The notes beneath the pieces were generated by a model, which did not search any database, was not told the DNA's origin, and saw nothing but the letters and a program-made list of their open reading frames with translations. Below are positions 34,841 through 50,906 of a DNA stretch of 64,000 bases, piece after piece (positions within the stretch are counted from its first letter, which is position 1; every line of letters starts with the position of its first letter). Made by a program: the position numbers and the translations under genes. The stretch comes from Ascaris suum (taxonomy: Eukaryota > Nematoda > Chromadorea > Rhabditida > Ascarididae): positions 2,135,001-2,199,000 of the forward strand of contig CM024180.1 of NCBI GenBank assembly GCA_013433145.1, in the 5' to 3' direction.

Positions 34841-37417
34841 TGAACGCATAGGAACATAGGCTGAACATGATGAAGCTGACAGTAGAATGCCGAATGTTGC
34901 ATATCGCCTTGATGAATTGTGTCCACTAAAAGGTAATCATTCGTTGAATAGTGTTCCACGTCATCTTAACTGAAATTAAAAGAAGTGAGTTGCGATGAGT
35001 GGGGCATATCAGGCACACCGTGAAGATATACCTTTGACTGGAAGACGTAGAAGACGTGTTGCAAGGTGATATTGCCAGTAGGTATAAATATCGATCTAAG
35101 TGATGAGGAGCCAACTAAAAAACTGAGGTCCTTACTCATTTACTGCATTTTGCAATGAAAATAAATCGAAACAAAACACTTGAAAACCCCATTTATATGG
35201 CTAAAGGAAGCCTTTCGAGTGCTGTTCAAAGCAATTTCTTGATGACACTGCCACAGTTACTATCTACCATTATTCTTTCAGTAACAGTTTATGAAGGCAA
35301 GTATACTATTCTTTCTAGCAATGCACTAAATTTATTAGTACTGCTAAGGGCATAAAAATGTTTGTAGCAGTAGGATGCGCAAAAAAAGAAGCCAGCTATG
35401 TTTTTAAGAGAAGTGCTTTTGTTGAGCTTTATGAAGTTGCTTGTAATTCATCAGATTTGAACTTTGGAACGACCACAGCATCCGCTTGCATGCATCGTAC
35501 TAACATCTCTTATAGATCAAAGTAAATTTTTGCCCTGCTCAGCAAAGGTTTTTCTCAAGATATGAATGAAAAGCAACATTCCCAGAATCCTCAAAAGAAG
35601 CTGGCGGTATATGAATTTTCGATGCTCATTGGAGCGCCTATTTATGCATTTGGTCTGTTTTACTTGAAAAATGCAATCTGTAAAATTTGACCCATCGTAC
35701 TCGTAAAACTACCTCACAATATTTTTGATTGCAAGGTTATGTAAGCTTAGAGTGAGCACTGCTCCATCTTTCGGTATATTTTACTACCTATTTTGGTTGA
35801 ATGAATCGTCCGAGGACAAAAAACTGCAAACCTCCTACCAGAACGCCCGCTTCTAATTCTTGAGATGTATAGTTACAGAAGTGTGCACAGAAATCATGTT
35901 GTCAGGCATGAGAATATTTTTCGAAAATTCAAACCATTGCAGAACACACAAAAGCTAATCACGTTTGGCCAGAGATCGCCCTTAATTGACTTTAGCACGT
36001 CCCTAATTGTAATGAAATTAACCGTATATAATTTGTTTGAAAGACATACAATAATATGCATGAAGAAAACACATACACGGAGTACAAAACACATGTAATG
36101 AGAAATATAATGCGCAAGCCACTTTATTGCAATGTCAGAGTTGTTTTATGCAAATTTTTATACGAAGTAATAATCCCGACCGCTCGATTTGTAATAGCGC
36201 TCGGAAGGTGTTCCTCTGAGATGGTGAAGTATCGAATTTCATTTGCAAACGAAAAAAATTTGCCCGTTTGATTTTTTTCGACTAATTTCCTGATCTAAGT
36301 ATGATTTTTCACGTTGATAAATTGCTCAATTTTGCATCGACATTGCTTTTGAATGCACAATTTTCATGAAGATCTTGTTGTCCGCTATAAAACATTGTTG
36401 CGTTCTCCTTGAATGTGGATTTTTAAATTTTCCATAAAGTTTCTCAAAAATCCGACGTGGAAATATTTTTTTTTTTAGTTGGATTTTCACTGTGAACACT
36501 TCAAACCGCATAAAGCGGCTATACAATGACTTTCATAGAAAATTGAAAAATTGTTGATTAGGAAAAATTTGCGAACTCGCTTTCTATTTCAAAAATTATC
36601 TGCATTCCATGAAGGAAAAGGTTACCTTCAACTGCCGAAAAGTATTCCTTTCGTCGAAAATTCCCCAATTATCTCCAGTGGGGATCTTATGTCTTTCGCT
36701 TATGTGCAGTTTGCCGCATATGGGATACATCCGATTCCGCTTCCTTTCCTGATCTAAGTCGAGTTAATGCTGGTCATTCGACCGCGACATCCGAGGGAGG
36801 GAGGAATTGGGGGAGAGGAAAGAGATGGATTCAGTTTAACGTTTCTCCGCGTGTGCATATCCTAAGCATTGTTCCAATCCCGACCTAAGCTGTGAGCAGG
36901 GTCTCGACAGACCCTACCTAGGCTCTGTCTTTTCTGCTACAACTTCTATCCGCGTCATATGCGCCATTTATCTTGAGCCACCGCTGCGAATCCGAAAAAG
37001 TTTGATCAACGTCTCAAAATTCAAAAAAAAAAAATCTCCGAAATTTGTGTCTTTAAAATATAGAAATAACAAGCAAAAACCAATAAACACTGAAATGCAT
37101 ACAGCTGAATAAACAAGTGTGGATTTTTTTTTTCGCCAACAATTTCAATAGCTCATGATTCATTGCTTTAAAAAAAATATCAATCACGAACTCTTAAAAT
37201 TCTTCGTGAAGAAAAAAATTGAGGATATATATTCACTTTACTCCTACGCGCATTTTTTTAATGCATTGCTAGGCTTTTTTTTTTACTAATCTCTCAGATA
37301 CAATGAGATTATTGCCTAGTGCTAACAGTAGTTCTATCGATTTTTAACTGCATTCCATGAAATGCACTCATGACTTTCTTTTTTTTTTTTGCTGCAATTT
37401 ATGATGACGATTTCCAG
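34841..37417. other. AT-rich sequence without a recognised gene
   Basis: The left part may still be LINE-derived. At about 36575-36757 a plus-strand frame has coding-like composition (HEGKGYLQLPKSIPF) but no known motif. A short perfect hairpin lies at 36898-36915. Confidence 0.3.
36898..36915. other. short inverted repeat, 7-bp stem and 4-base loop
   Basis: AGGGTCT, loop CGAC, AGACCCT: a perfect seven-pair stem in a GC-richer patch. In RNA it would form a stable small hairpin on either strand. No associated gene or terminator role can be assigned. Confidence 0.5.
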
Positions 37418-37535
37418 AAGTCCTACAATTCCACGAGTATCATCGATGTCAAGATTGGATCGAACGCACACTCCATTCATTCGACGACGACTCTCTTTCG
37501 ACCACGAAGCGGTCTTTAACGCTAACGCTCTTCGA
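37418..37535 (+). CDS. candidate exon of an unidentified gene
   Basis: Acceptor TTTCCAG and donor GTACGA enclose 118 bases that are much less AT-rich than their surroundings. Two frames stay open. One (one base, then 39 codons) gives a Ser/Arg/Pro-rich segment, SPTIPRVSSMSRLDRTHTPF then IRRRLSFDHEAVFNANALR, which resembles a phosphorylated linker. The other gives VLQFHEYHRCQDWIERTLHS and would join in phase to the next candidate at 38499. I cannot choose between them or name a family. Confidence 0.27.
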
Positions 37536-37826
37536 GTACGAATCTGAGAAATTTCTACTCGTTAAACCATTTTTTAAAATACGCATATCGAATTGAATGG
37601 TTTATGGAATTAGGATGGTTACCAATGTTCTATGTGGCAATCCGTTATTTCCGGCAAAGTCTCTATGTGCCGATAATTAGCGCTACTGAAATAGCTTTTG
37701 CATTATCGATTTTGTGCGAAATAGATAGTGCGCTAGCTTATAACTTTATTATTGTATAGGGAAAATTTCTTCTAGAAAAACATAGCGGAAATTACCCATT
37801 ACTAGCCTTAATGCGAGTTACAGATT

Positions 37827-37980
<154 letters not shown>

Positions 37981-38498
37981 AAAGACTGATTTTTGCTCTC
38001 AAAAAGCTTCAAAGATTCAACTGTTTTTAATCAAAATATCGTTTAATACTTTCAAGTTGTATAATTTTCCCCTTTTTTCTTATTTTCTTTCTGTTTTCTT
38101 CACCTTTGTGCGGTATTCGAAAAATTCGTTCATCATGTGAAAATAATCTGATAGGGAGATAGTCTTTCCTGCATTCTTTACCTCCCTCGTTTATTTTGGA
38201 AATTTTGCTGTTTGTGTTGTTTTTTTTTCCCATATTATGTTTTATTAACGAAAATTTATTAGTAACAGGCAGCGAGAGTGTGAAATTGTAGGGATGGGGC
38301 GGCAGAGGTAGAAAGGAGAGAGGGAGGAAGCAGCGGGCAGGTTTGAGCGGCAAGCATTTCATGATATTTTGTGTACGAAGCTTTTCCGTACGTTTGAATA
38401 CAGTGCAACATTTTCCGTACTCCGATTTACAAGCTGGATGTCCGACTAAAACCTCTTTGAGGTAACCGGCGATCTGTTAATTTCTTCCATTAAGACAG

Positions 38499-38643
38499 CT
38501 TCGACGGCTCAATCACTGACCGTCAGCTTCAATTTCGATCTAGACCCATTTCTACTCCAGACCACTGGTCTAATATATTCATGTTACTATCTATTTACCA
38601 ACTTGGTCAACCGGCTGACGGTAAACCCTTTCAGCTCGCTGAG
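38499..38643 (+). CDS. candidate exon of an unidentified gene
   Basis: Acceptor AAGACAG, donor GAG|GTTTGT, 145 bases. One frame (one base plus 48 codons) encodes FDGSITDRQLQFRSRP, TPDHWSNIFMLLSIYQLG and QPADGKPFQLAE. A phase-0 continuation exists at 39077-39133 (acceptor GCTTCCAG), adding ESVSGVICVTYGFLVLMP before TAG. A second frame is also open and more hydrophobic, so the reading is ambiguous. Composition favours a real exon; the product is unknown. Confidence 0.27.
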
Positions 38644-38696
38644 GTTTGTCTCAAATTTGCGAATAATAATCAAAACCTCGTGATTTTCCTTCAATT

Positions 38697-38707
38697 CCCC
38701 CCCCCCC
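38697..38707. repeat. poly-C tract (C11) with CTCCTCC tail
   Basis: C run followed by TCCTCCTCC, in the presumed intron after the preceding candidate exon. Confidence 0.9.
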
Positions 38708-39076
38708 TCCTCCTCCTCCCTTCCCGCGGTGATTTAAACATCTATTCAACAGTTTTTGGAACATATGCACTATGAAGATAGAGGAAGTGAGTGAATAATC
38801 GATACTCGACGTCCTGATATTTGAATGAATGTTTATTGTTAATATGATTTTGATCAATTCATTAAAAATATTGACGACGTTTTATGCTAATATTTTATGG
38901 TACTGATGCCGAAACTCAATGGTGAATGTTTTTATTCTTGAATATTTATGAGAGTTTCGCATATCTTTTTACACTTCTTGTTTTGTATTTTATTCTCTCT
39001 TCAACTTCGATATTTGTGATTGTGTGGTAATTTCGTTGAACGATGCGATTCTAACGATTTCCCCACATGCTTCCAG

Positions 39077-39133
39077 GAATCGGTTTCCGGAGTTATATGT
39101 GTGACCTATGGCTTTCTAGTTTTGATGCCATAG
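39077..39133 (+). CDS. possible terminal exon paired with 38499-38643
   Basis: Acceptor ATGCTTCCAG, then 18 sense codons and TAG at 39131-39133 in the phase required by the upstream candidate. The peptide is hydrophobic (ICVTYGFLVLMP). Short, so chance is a real possibility. Confidence 0.18.
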   Translation, partial: ESVSGVICVTYGFLVLMP

Positions 39134-39902
39134 AAACTGTTTGACTCATAATTTCTGGTTTAAGTTAACGCTCATCACGAAATTACCTTTGATATGGCAT
39201 TAGAAATATCCGTTCCGATTGCTTTGAAACAAAAGACATTTGCATAAGTCTGCCTGTACAATTGGAACCGATTACCGAACGTCCTTAACAAATTCCACAT
39301 ACAGGAATTATAGGACGTTCCTATCCTTGACAATGCACGATCCACTGCCTATTGTTAACGTTCCCATTGCTTCAATCAAAGCAATAGGATGTTGCGACGT
39401 GAAGGCATTTTAACGTAAAACTGAGGTGTGCAGTTGGCATTTATGTGATTCTGTTATTGCGGGTAATAAATCATCATTAGCAGATGTATTCAATGTCATT
39501 TCAGCAGTTATACTTCTTTTTCTTGATTGATCACCGTTTTAACACAAATATATCAGCGAAACACAGACGTTATACTCTTTGCGTTGTTGACGTTTAACAC
39601 AAATGCATGGAGTATAGTCACCCGAGATGTTATAGTGAAGCGGCCTTTTTTTGCGTTGTTTTACTTTCAATTTATCAACGGTATTCATGAGTACGATGTT
39701 AAACGTGTTTGATTATGTGGTTGTTTTAAATATCTTCCTGTAGTTAGGAAATGGATTTTTTTTTCTCACTTTTCTCACGAAAAAGTAGGCAAAAATTGAG
39801 GAAGATAGTGTGCGGGATTACGGGCGATATTCGAATTGATGTCCTTCTCACTTCTAAGGCGCCATATTAACAGCAATAGAATCGTTGCGCGCAACTTTTA
39901 GT
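39134..39902. other. AT-rich sequence, nothing recognised
   Basis: No coding-like block or repeat of note. Confidence 0.4.
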
Positions 39903-40136
39903 TTATCTTGCTCCATTGCTGACTATTTCTATGAAGCCGGTCCATAAAGGAGTGGAAAGAAATGAGCGGAAGGAGGAAGGGAAACAGGGAGAGAGAGGAA
40001 GAAGGACCAACCTTCCGTTCAAGTTTCTAAGTGGGGCTGCATTATTCATGAGTGACATACTGGATTGGGAATGGGAAGCAGTATTCGCTGCATTGTAGAA
40101 TATCAGTAACAATGTAACCTTCAAAACTTTGTACAT
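39903..40136 (-). CDS. candidate small secreted peptide precursor
   Basis: The ATG at 40134-40136 (minus) follows an AG acceptor (AAATCAG) by six bases, the usual spacing for an SL trans-splice site. The frame is open for 77 residues. It begins MYKVLKVTLLLIFYNAANTA, a good signal peptide with likely cleavage after the small residues near 20. A Ser/Met/Asn-rich part follows with APLRNLNGR, where Gly-Arg could be an amidation and cleavage site. The last 35 codons run through a CT-rich stretch (about 39960-40010) that looks intronic; a weak donor GTTGGT lies right after GGA AG at about 40016. A neuropeptide-like gene is possible, but no second exon was found. Confidence 0.3.
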   Translation of the reverse strand: MYKVLKVTLLLIFYNAANTASHSQSSMSLMNNAAPLRNLNGRLVLLPLSPCFPSSFRSFLSTPLWTGFIEIVSNGAR

Positions 40137-43091
<2,955 letters not shown>

Positions 43092-43121
43092 TTTATTTAT
43101 TTTTCATTTATTTTTTATTTA

Positions 43122-45620
43122 CCGTCTTTCCGGGAAATCCACCTCGAAAATCACCAAAACCGCAGCAACGGATTTTCATGGCTACTATGAATAGTTATAA
43201 AGATAATCTGAATGATCTTCAATTCGATGAAATGGAGTCATAGACGGCAGATGAAGAATGTCTGTCTGCTCGATTGGCATCATATGCACTAAACGACCAC
43301 TTATCATTTTGCCTGTTTCGTTAATTTTATAGATAACCTGTCGCTAATTTTGCAGTCAATATCCGTCGACGTCTGAAGCTTTCAGAAATCTCTGTGGATT
43401 TCATATCGATCGGACTTTCGTTTTACATGTGTCGAACGATAAAACAGTACTCGAATTTATAGCAGTAAACGTATCAATTAAAATACCCCATGTTGTATTA
43501 TTGTCTGTTGATAACATATGAAATTTAAAAATATCAATGCATATATTTTATCATCTCTTTAGAGGTAATTATGCATTTGTTCTTTTCTCATATGAACGGA
43601 ATGAATGAAATGCACTAAATAAAATGTTAGCTATAAAGTGGAAATTCCATTACTTGTAAATTTTTGCATTCACCTATTTAAGAAAAAAAGAAGGAAATTT
43701 CTGTGGATTTATTTTTTTCGTTCGCAGAAAATTTTCTTTATCACTTTGGCTATTAAGATAAAAAGCAAAAAATTTAATTTTATAATATATTATGATGATT
43801 TTTTTAATATATACAAAGGTTTTTTCAAAAATTTTTGATGCAATTGCAAAATTCATTTAGTTGGAATTTGATCAGTTGCAAAATTAATCGATATTTTATC
43901 AACATATTGCAATTTTTTTTTGCAAAATTTGCAATCACTATGGTCGGATTAGCAATACACTCGACAAAAATATATATATTTGCCTTCAGCAAAATATATT
44001 TACTCTAAAACAGGGATCACTTAACGAAGTAATCGATGATCTTTGCTTTATTGATTTCTATATCGGAAGATTAAATAACACCTGAGAGAGAGAGAGAGAG
44101 AGAGAAAGAGAAAAAAAAACGCTCTTAACTGAACAGACTCTCGCACTCAATCATACATAGCAATTATTACGTGTTCTATTTTTAAAGATCGCTAGACGAG
44201 TATTCCACCAAACAAATATTAATAATAATATTTGCAACAACAATAACAAATTCGTTATTGATAGCGCTGAAAATATTTACGGATGGATAAATTTAGTCGA
44301 TGAATATTTTTTAATTATTATTTATAGAAATCGAACCGTCGATAAAATTTTCAACAGGTTTTGTGATCTCTAATGTTCATGTTTAATCCACACAAAAAAA
44401 AAACAGTTTTTCAGCTCGATCTCGAGCTCTTTGTCTCAATTCCATAAATAGCTCGAGCCTTTTGTTCATTGATTTTGATTATTTTTATATGTTAGTCGAA
44501 TGTTTCTGTCACATTGATTGACGATTTCTTATGTAGACAAACTCACGCGTAGAAACCGAACATATCATTGAACGCTTTGGCTATGCGATATCATGAAAAC
44601 TTTCAAATACCTTTTTTTTCTCACCTTTTTTTCATTTTCACGTGTTTTTCACCTGTTTTTTAATTCATCCTCTTTCAAATTAAAAGAATTTCATCAGTAT
44701 ATTTTTCACCCCCCTGATAACAATGAGTTTTTTTTTCGGAGAATTCTCTTCAGATGAAAAGGAAGTTTTTATTGGCAGCATTTTATTCAATATTCGTGGA
44801 TATTTGACGATAGAATTAAATAAATTTGAAGAGAAAACAAATGTCATAACATATTTAATGTCGACGACTAATGAATCGAATAACTTGAATTTAGCAACAA
44901 AAAACGATCCACGTATATATTAGATAAAGTTTATAATTAATCAGTGAGTAGTTATGAAAAGAAAAAAAAAGAAAATCGTTGTTTCTTTGTTACACTTTTC
45001 AGTGAAATGAATAAGTTTAGCTAAATATACAAATAGCTTGCTTTTCCGTATCAAATGTGCCACAATATAAAGTACGAGAAATTTGAAATTTTATCAAGAA
45101 GTACCCACGTCTTCTATTGCATTAAAACAAAGAAAATACCGATTACCTGCTCGATGTTCGATTATCTGCTCGATTACCTGTGAGGGGAAAAACTTCAGCG
45201 TCGTTGGCTGTTGTTGCAAATGTTTATCAATGCATAATCAACTTCAATAGGTGACCTATTACCGAAGAATTTTTATGCAAATCTCCTGAATATGAGACGT
45301 GGCCAAAACTGGCTTCCCAATCTCTATATGTATAAAAATATTACCAGCGTATTTCACGAGAGACAATTTATTTTCTTTAAAAAAATAAAAAATATGCGTT
45401 ATATAATACGAGATTCATCTAACGAAAGAATTGTTCTATATGATAAAATAGTTATTTCATCTCATATATAGTGTCATAGCTTAAAAGAAACGTTTCTTTA
45501 ACGCATTTTGGGTAGATGACCGAACCTCCGATCACAATGCAGCTTTGTGCTCATTCATTCTCGCAAGAAATTGTGATACTGCTCCTCTGCCTTAGGCATA
45601 TGGAATTACGAGAAACGGGC
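43122..45620. other. AT-rich sequence with a (GA)n tract
   Basis: A (GA)n run of about 20 bases lies near 44087-44104 and grades into poly-A. No exon-like block is recognised. Confidence 0.4.
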
Positions 45621-45621
45621 T

Positions 45622-45648
45622 GGGGGGGGGGGGGAGGAGGGGGGAGGG
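45622..45648. repeat. poly-G tract (G13 and GGAGG continuation)
   Basis: G13 followed by AGGAGGGGGGAGGG. It can form a G-quadruplex on the plus strand. Confidence 0.9.
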
Positions 45649-47630
45649 TAGCTGAATATCTTCCTATCAAATGAAAGGAGCATATGAAGGATGAATAATG
45701 CGAGATGAAAGCACCTTCTACATAATCGCTCAAGCACACATCCTAGACAAATAATTCATTCCTATGGCCATCTATCGAATATTTCGCATTGCACTTTAAA
45801 CACTTTCTGCAAACTTGCATATGCGAATGTCATTAGGACTGGCTATGTCGGCGTGCAGTACGTATGTGTCCGTCTGTCTGTCTGTCTGTCCTGAAAAGTA
45901 TGAATTGGCCAGTGTTTGAAGTTAGTGGAATAAAAATTGGTTGATATTATGTGTATTATAAATGATGTCCTATAGAGCTCCGACTTTGATTCCACCAGTC
46001 GAATCACCGAAAAGCAGTTTTTTACAGACCAATTAGGATTCAAAGAATCTGCTTCTTATAGGTATATTATGGAAATGACCGTTTGCTTCAGAAAGAAGCA
46101 TGTGAAATCTTATGTCATTGCAATTTCTCTGACACTCTTCCCGAATTGTTACTTCATATTAATATGTAGTAACTTTTACAATTACTCGAATGTATCTAAT
46201 AGACAAAAAGTCTAAAAATGATCTTATCACTTTATCACCTCAAAAGTAATATTTTTGAAAAGAAATCTTGATCTAATCACAACAATCAAAACTTATACTA
46301 TTGAAATTTTCATTAAAATACAGTGATAATATCTCTCCTCATTCAGTGCCATATATTTGTCAAAGGGAATTGTTTTTCTGTTTCTATTTTTATATGTTTG
46401 TGATATTTTTTATGATTCGTTCAATAAGCGAAACATATTTATCACATCTTTTACAATCGTCATTTATGTGTATCGGAAACCCCACAATGATTCATATCCG
46501 GTGGATCGCATCAAAGAAGAAAACTATTTTCGAATGCAGTAATCAAAAATGAAAGATTTTTTTTGGCAGACAATCTAAGCATATAAACATACGAGAGAAT
46601 TTATGCGCAATGATGTTTGATCATCGAAGCATTAAACATCAAAGTGATTGCAAATCAAAAACCCAATTATGCAATCGTTTAATCAGTTATCTTTGATTTG
46701 CAAGCATCATTTGCTACTTTCATTGCAATATTTATCAACTATATTTATTGCAAACTTTAAAAAAAAAAACAGGTATTTCATGATGCGTTTCTGTAAACTC
46801 GTTGTGCAAAAGTGGTTTTTTGCGAGAATGCATCATGACTATGTCATATTCATGTGTGTGCATGTGTCTGTCTGTCAGTCTGTCTGCACAGTGGTTTCAA
46901 CTGATGTATCAATAAAGCTAATGATATGAAATGCGCTTTCTATACTTTAAACTATAGGATGTATCTTAAACTCCTACAATATAATTCACCTTGATCGAAC
47001 ACCTCTGAAGGATGCTATAGACATCTAAACATGGAAAAAGTTGAAAATATTTATGCCATTTGGTTTTTTATTTTCCATCAGTTAGATCACAAAAATTCGA
47101 AGAATATTTATGCGACTGGCGGAATTATTCAAAACAAAAACGTTATTTTGCATATTGCAGGTTTTCGAGAGCTTATGAGCTTAGTTCTTCATCATATGAA
47201 GAGAATATAAAAAGCGCATATTGTGCCAGTGTATTTGCCCCACTTTTTTTCATTTGTTACGTCCATCCGAAAAGTTACGTCTCGATTAGTGGAATTTGTT
47301 CAGTGAAAAATCTTTAAAAGTTGTTTCACAATTATTTTTACTTAATACCAAATGCAATATTCCATCCATAAGCTTCAATTTTCAATTCGTTGAAAAATAT
47401 TTCCCTTAAAATCGACTTGAATAGATTTGAAATAGGTAGTGCTTCGCTGATTATGTTCACTCTAAAAAAACTTTGCATTGCAATATCTCAAATTGCAGTT
47501 GTTCTAGTACTTTGAAAGTGCCTGAATTATTAAATTTTATTCTCTTTTTCTCATAAAATAATCCATGCCTATCGTATTCAATATCAGCAGTCGCATATTT
47601 TTTCTTTCATTAGTATTGGGGTATTTAAGC
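45649..47630. other. AT-rich sequence with short (CTGT)n tracts
   Basis: GTCTGTCTGTCTGTC-type runs occur at 45869-45891 and about 46866-46887. Nothing gene-like is recognised. Confidence 0.4.
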
Positions 47631-47633
47631 CTT

Positions 47634-48484
47634 TCAGAATTCGACTCCATTAGATCGATTTGGAGGCTCGAGAGACTGAAAATTAGACGCTCTTACATCA
47701 TTGGGGTTTTCTCCAAAATTCGTGGTTAATCGATGTAAAAGGGTCCTTGAAAATATTCCCGATGTGACTTCCATCACACCCGAAATTGGTGGTCCCAAAA
47801 GAAACACGATGACCGCCACATTGTGGAAGATGCTTTCAGTGATAACACTGTTTGGTAAAGTGTGGAAGCTACGCTCACAGGCCAGATCTGGAACGACGGT
47901 CTTTCGTTTTCCGACAATACGCTTGAAACTGTTCGACTACCGCAGACTTTTTTTGTTTGCATTCAGAGCGCTAAAAGTAGAGTGACCTAAAATCGTCGAT
48001 CTCGACCTTCAACAGTTGTTGAATTTGAGGCCCTAAAACTATGAAGTCGTGAGCAAGTTTCTACTTCTTCAGTAGTTTCGATGCAGTGAATTATTAACTT
48101 CAAACAAACATCATTTACCGGATTCATTGTGAATTCTAAATGAAATTAACTTGATGCAGGATGATGAATAAAAGCTATACATTGATTTGCATAAATATGG
48201 CTATGCTCCCCGGTTCACCGCCAACTTATCAAGTTTGGTTAATTCAACAATCTGCTATGGGCTTATGAGCTCGCCGTTCTGAAAATCTATTAAGACAAGC
48301 CGTTGCTCCCTATGTTTCCGTTCACTTTGACGTGCAAATTCCATACGAAGTGATGAAGTGGGCGCCAAGCGAAATCGATAACAACTTTCGATTCGCTCGG
48401 TTGACTGTCGACCGGTGGGTCGCTCTTTTTCCTAATCATCGCTGGATTGGTTCGGTAGGTGATGATTGGCCGATAGTCATTTAA
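47634..48484. pseudogene. coding-like island, product unidentified
   Basis: This block is GC-richer than its flanks and has long open frames on both strands. On the plus strand 47701-47985 is open without an ATG start. From an ATG at 48161, one base after an acceptor-like GATGCAG, a frame runs to 48484 with a single TGA at 48266-48268 (107 residues apart from that stop). It contains LPGSPPTYQVWLIQQ, then FDVQIPYEVMKWAPSEIDNN and VDRWVALFPNHRWIG. The reverse strand is open as well, so even the strand is uncertain. One in-frame stop in otherwise coding-like sequence suggests a decaying gene or an exon pair I have not resolved. Confidence 0.25.
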
Positions 48485-48710
48485 TGGTCAATTCTGGCCG
48501 ATGGTCAACTCAACCATTTGATGGACTGACCATTTGAATTTCACATTTATCATCGGATTATGTGAAATAGATTGCAAATTGAAAAAAAAAAACAACTAAT
48601 ACTTCGACAAATTTTTAAATCAGTGAGTGAGATGCAACGATGAAGATGTATCATAAAACAAAGATCACTCTAACGACAAATGTGGACATAACGTGTGTCA
48701 GACAAGTGGA

Positions 48711-48720
48711 GGGGCGGGGC
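48711..48720 (+). promoter_or_regulatory. GC box (GGGGCGGGGC)
   Basis: A perfect Sp/KLF-type GC box in AT-rich DNA, about 220 bases before the ATG of the following candidate exon. Its strength and spacing fit a promoter, but no transcription evidence is available. Confidence 0.4.
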
Positions 48721-48942
48721 TTCTTTGCGGCAAACTGTTCCTGTGCTACTTAAGGTTAGTGCCAACTGAGCTCTCACCAGTGCGCTCCGAGATTCCGGAG
48801 CATTTAACGAGCTGGTTCAAGAGCTGTTTTCGTATTTCTTTTTTTCTGCATATTCGTTTGATTATAAACATCCTACTATTCCATTTATTCAGTTTGTCGA
48901 TTGAGTTCATCTCAAGTGTGGTAACAATGCTTGATAACTTCA

Positions 48943-49023
48943 ATGAGTGCCGAAGCTGTGCGGCTACAAGACACCGATTCAAACGTGATTTGGTTAATTA
49001 CAATGGTGGATAAAATATGTGAG
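48943..49023 (+). CDS. candidate first exon of an unidentified gene
   Basis: An ATG opens 27 codons, MSAEAVRLQDTDSNVIWLI then TMVDKICE, ending exactly at a perfect donor GAG|GTAAGT. An acceptor ATTTATTCAG lies 50 bases upstream and a GC box further up. Several downstream acceptors give phase-0 continuations (for example after TTTCAAAG at about 49163), none convincing. An earlier ATG at 48927 in another frame would give a 28-residue upstream frame. The product is unknown. Confidence 0.28.
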
Positions 49024-50627
<1,604 letters not shown>

Positions 50628-50906
50628 CAGAGCACAATTTCATTCTCGAATTTGCAAAAGATGAGATCATTATGGTGCTAATGTTTAATTGCACACAAGA
50701 AAAATCTCATTAGAGATGGAACAAAATTATTCAGAAATGAAAGGTTATATAAATAAGAACAGTAATTCGACGGTACGAAAAGTTGCGATATGAAATATAA
50801 TGGAAAGAAGGCAAGACATCATCTCAAAGAAAGTCAAAAGAGCAAATGGTGCAGAAATGGAATGAATATAAAAGTGAAGCAAAAGTGAACTTATTCGAAG
50901 TAGTCA

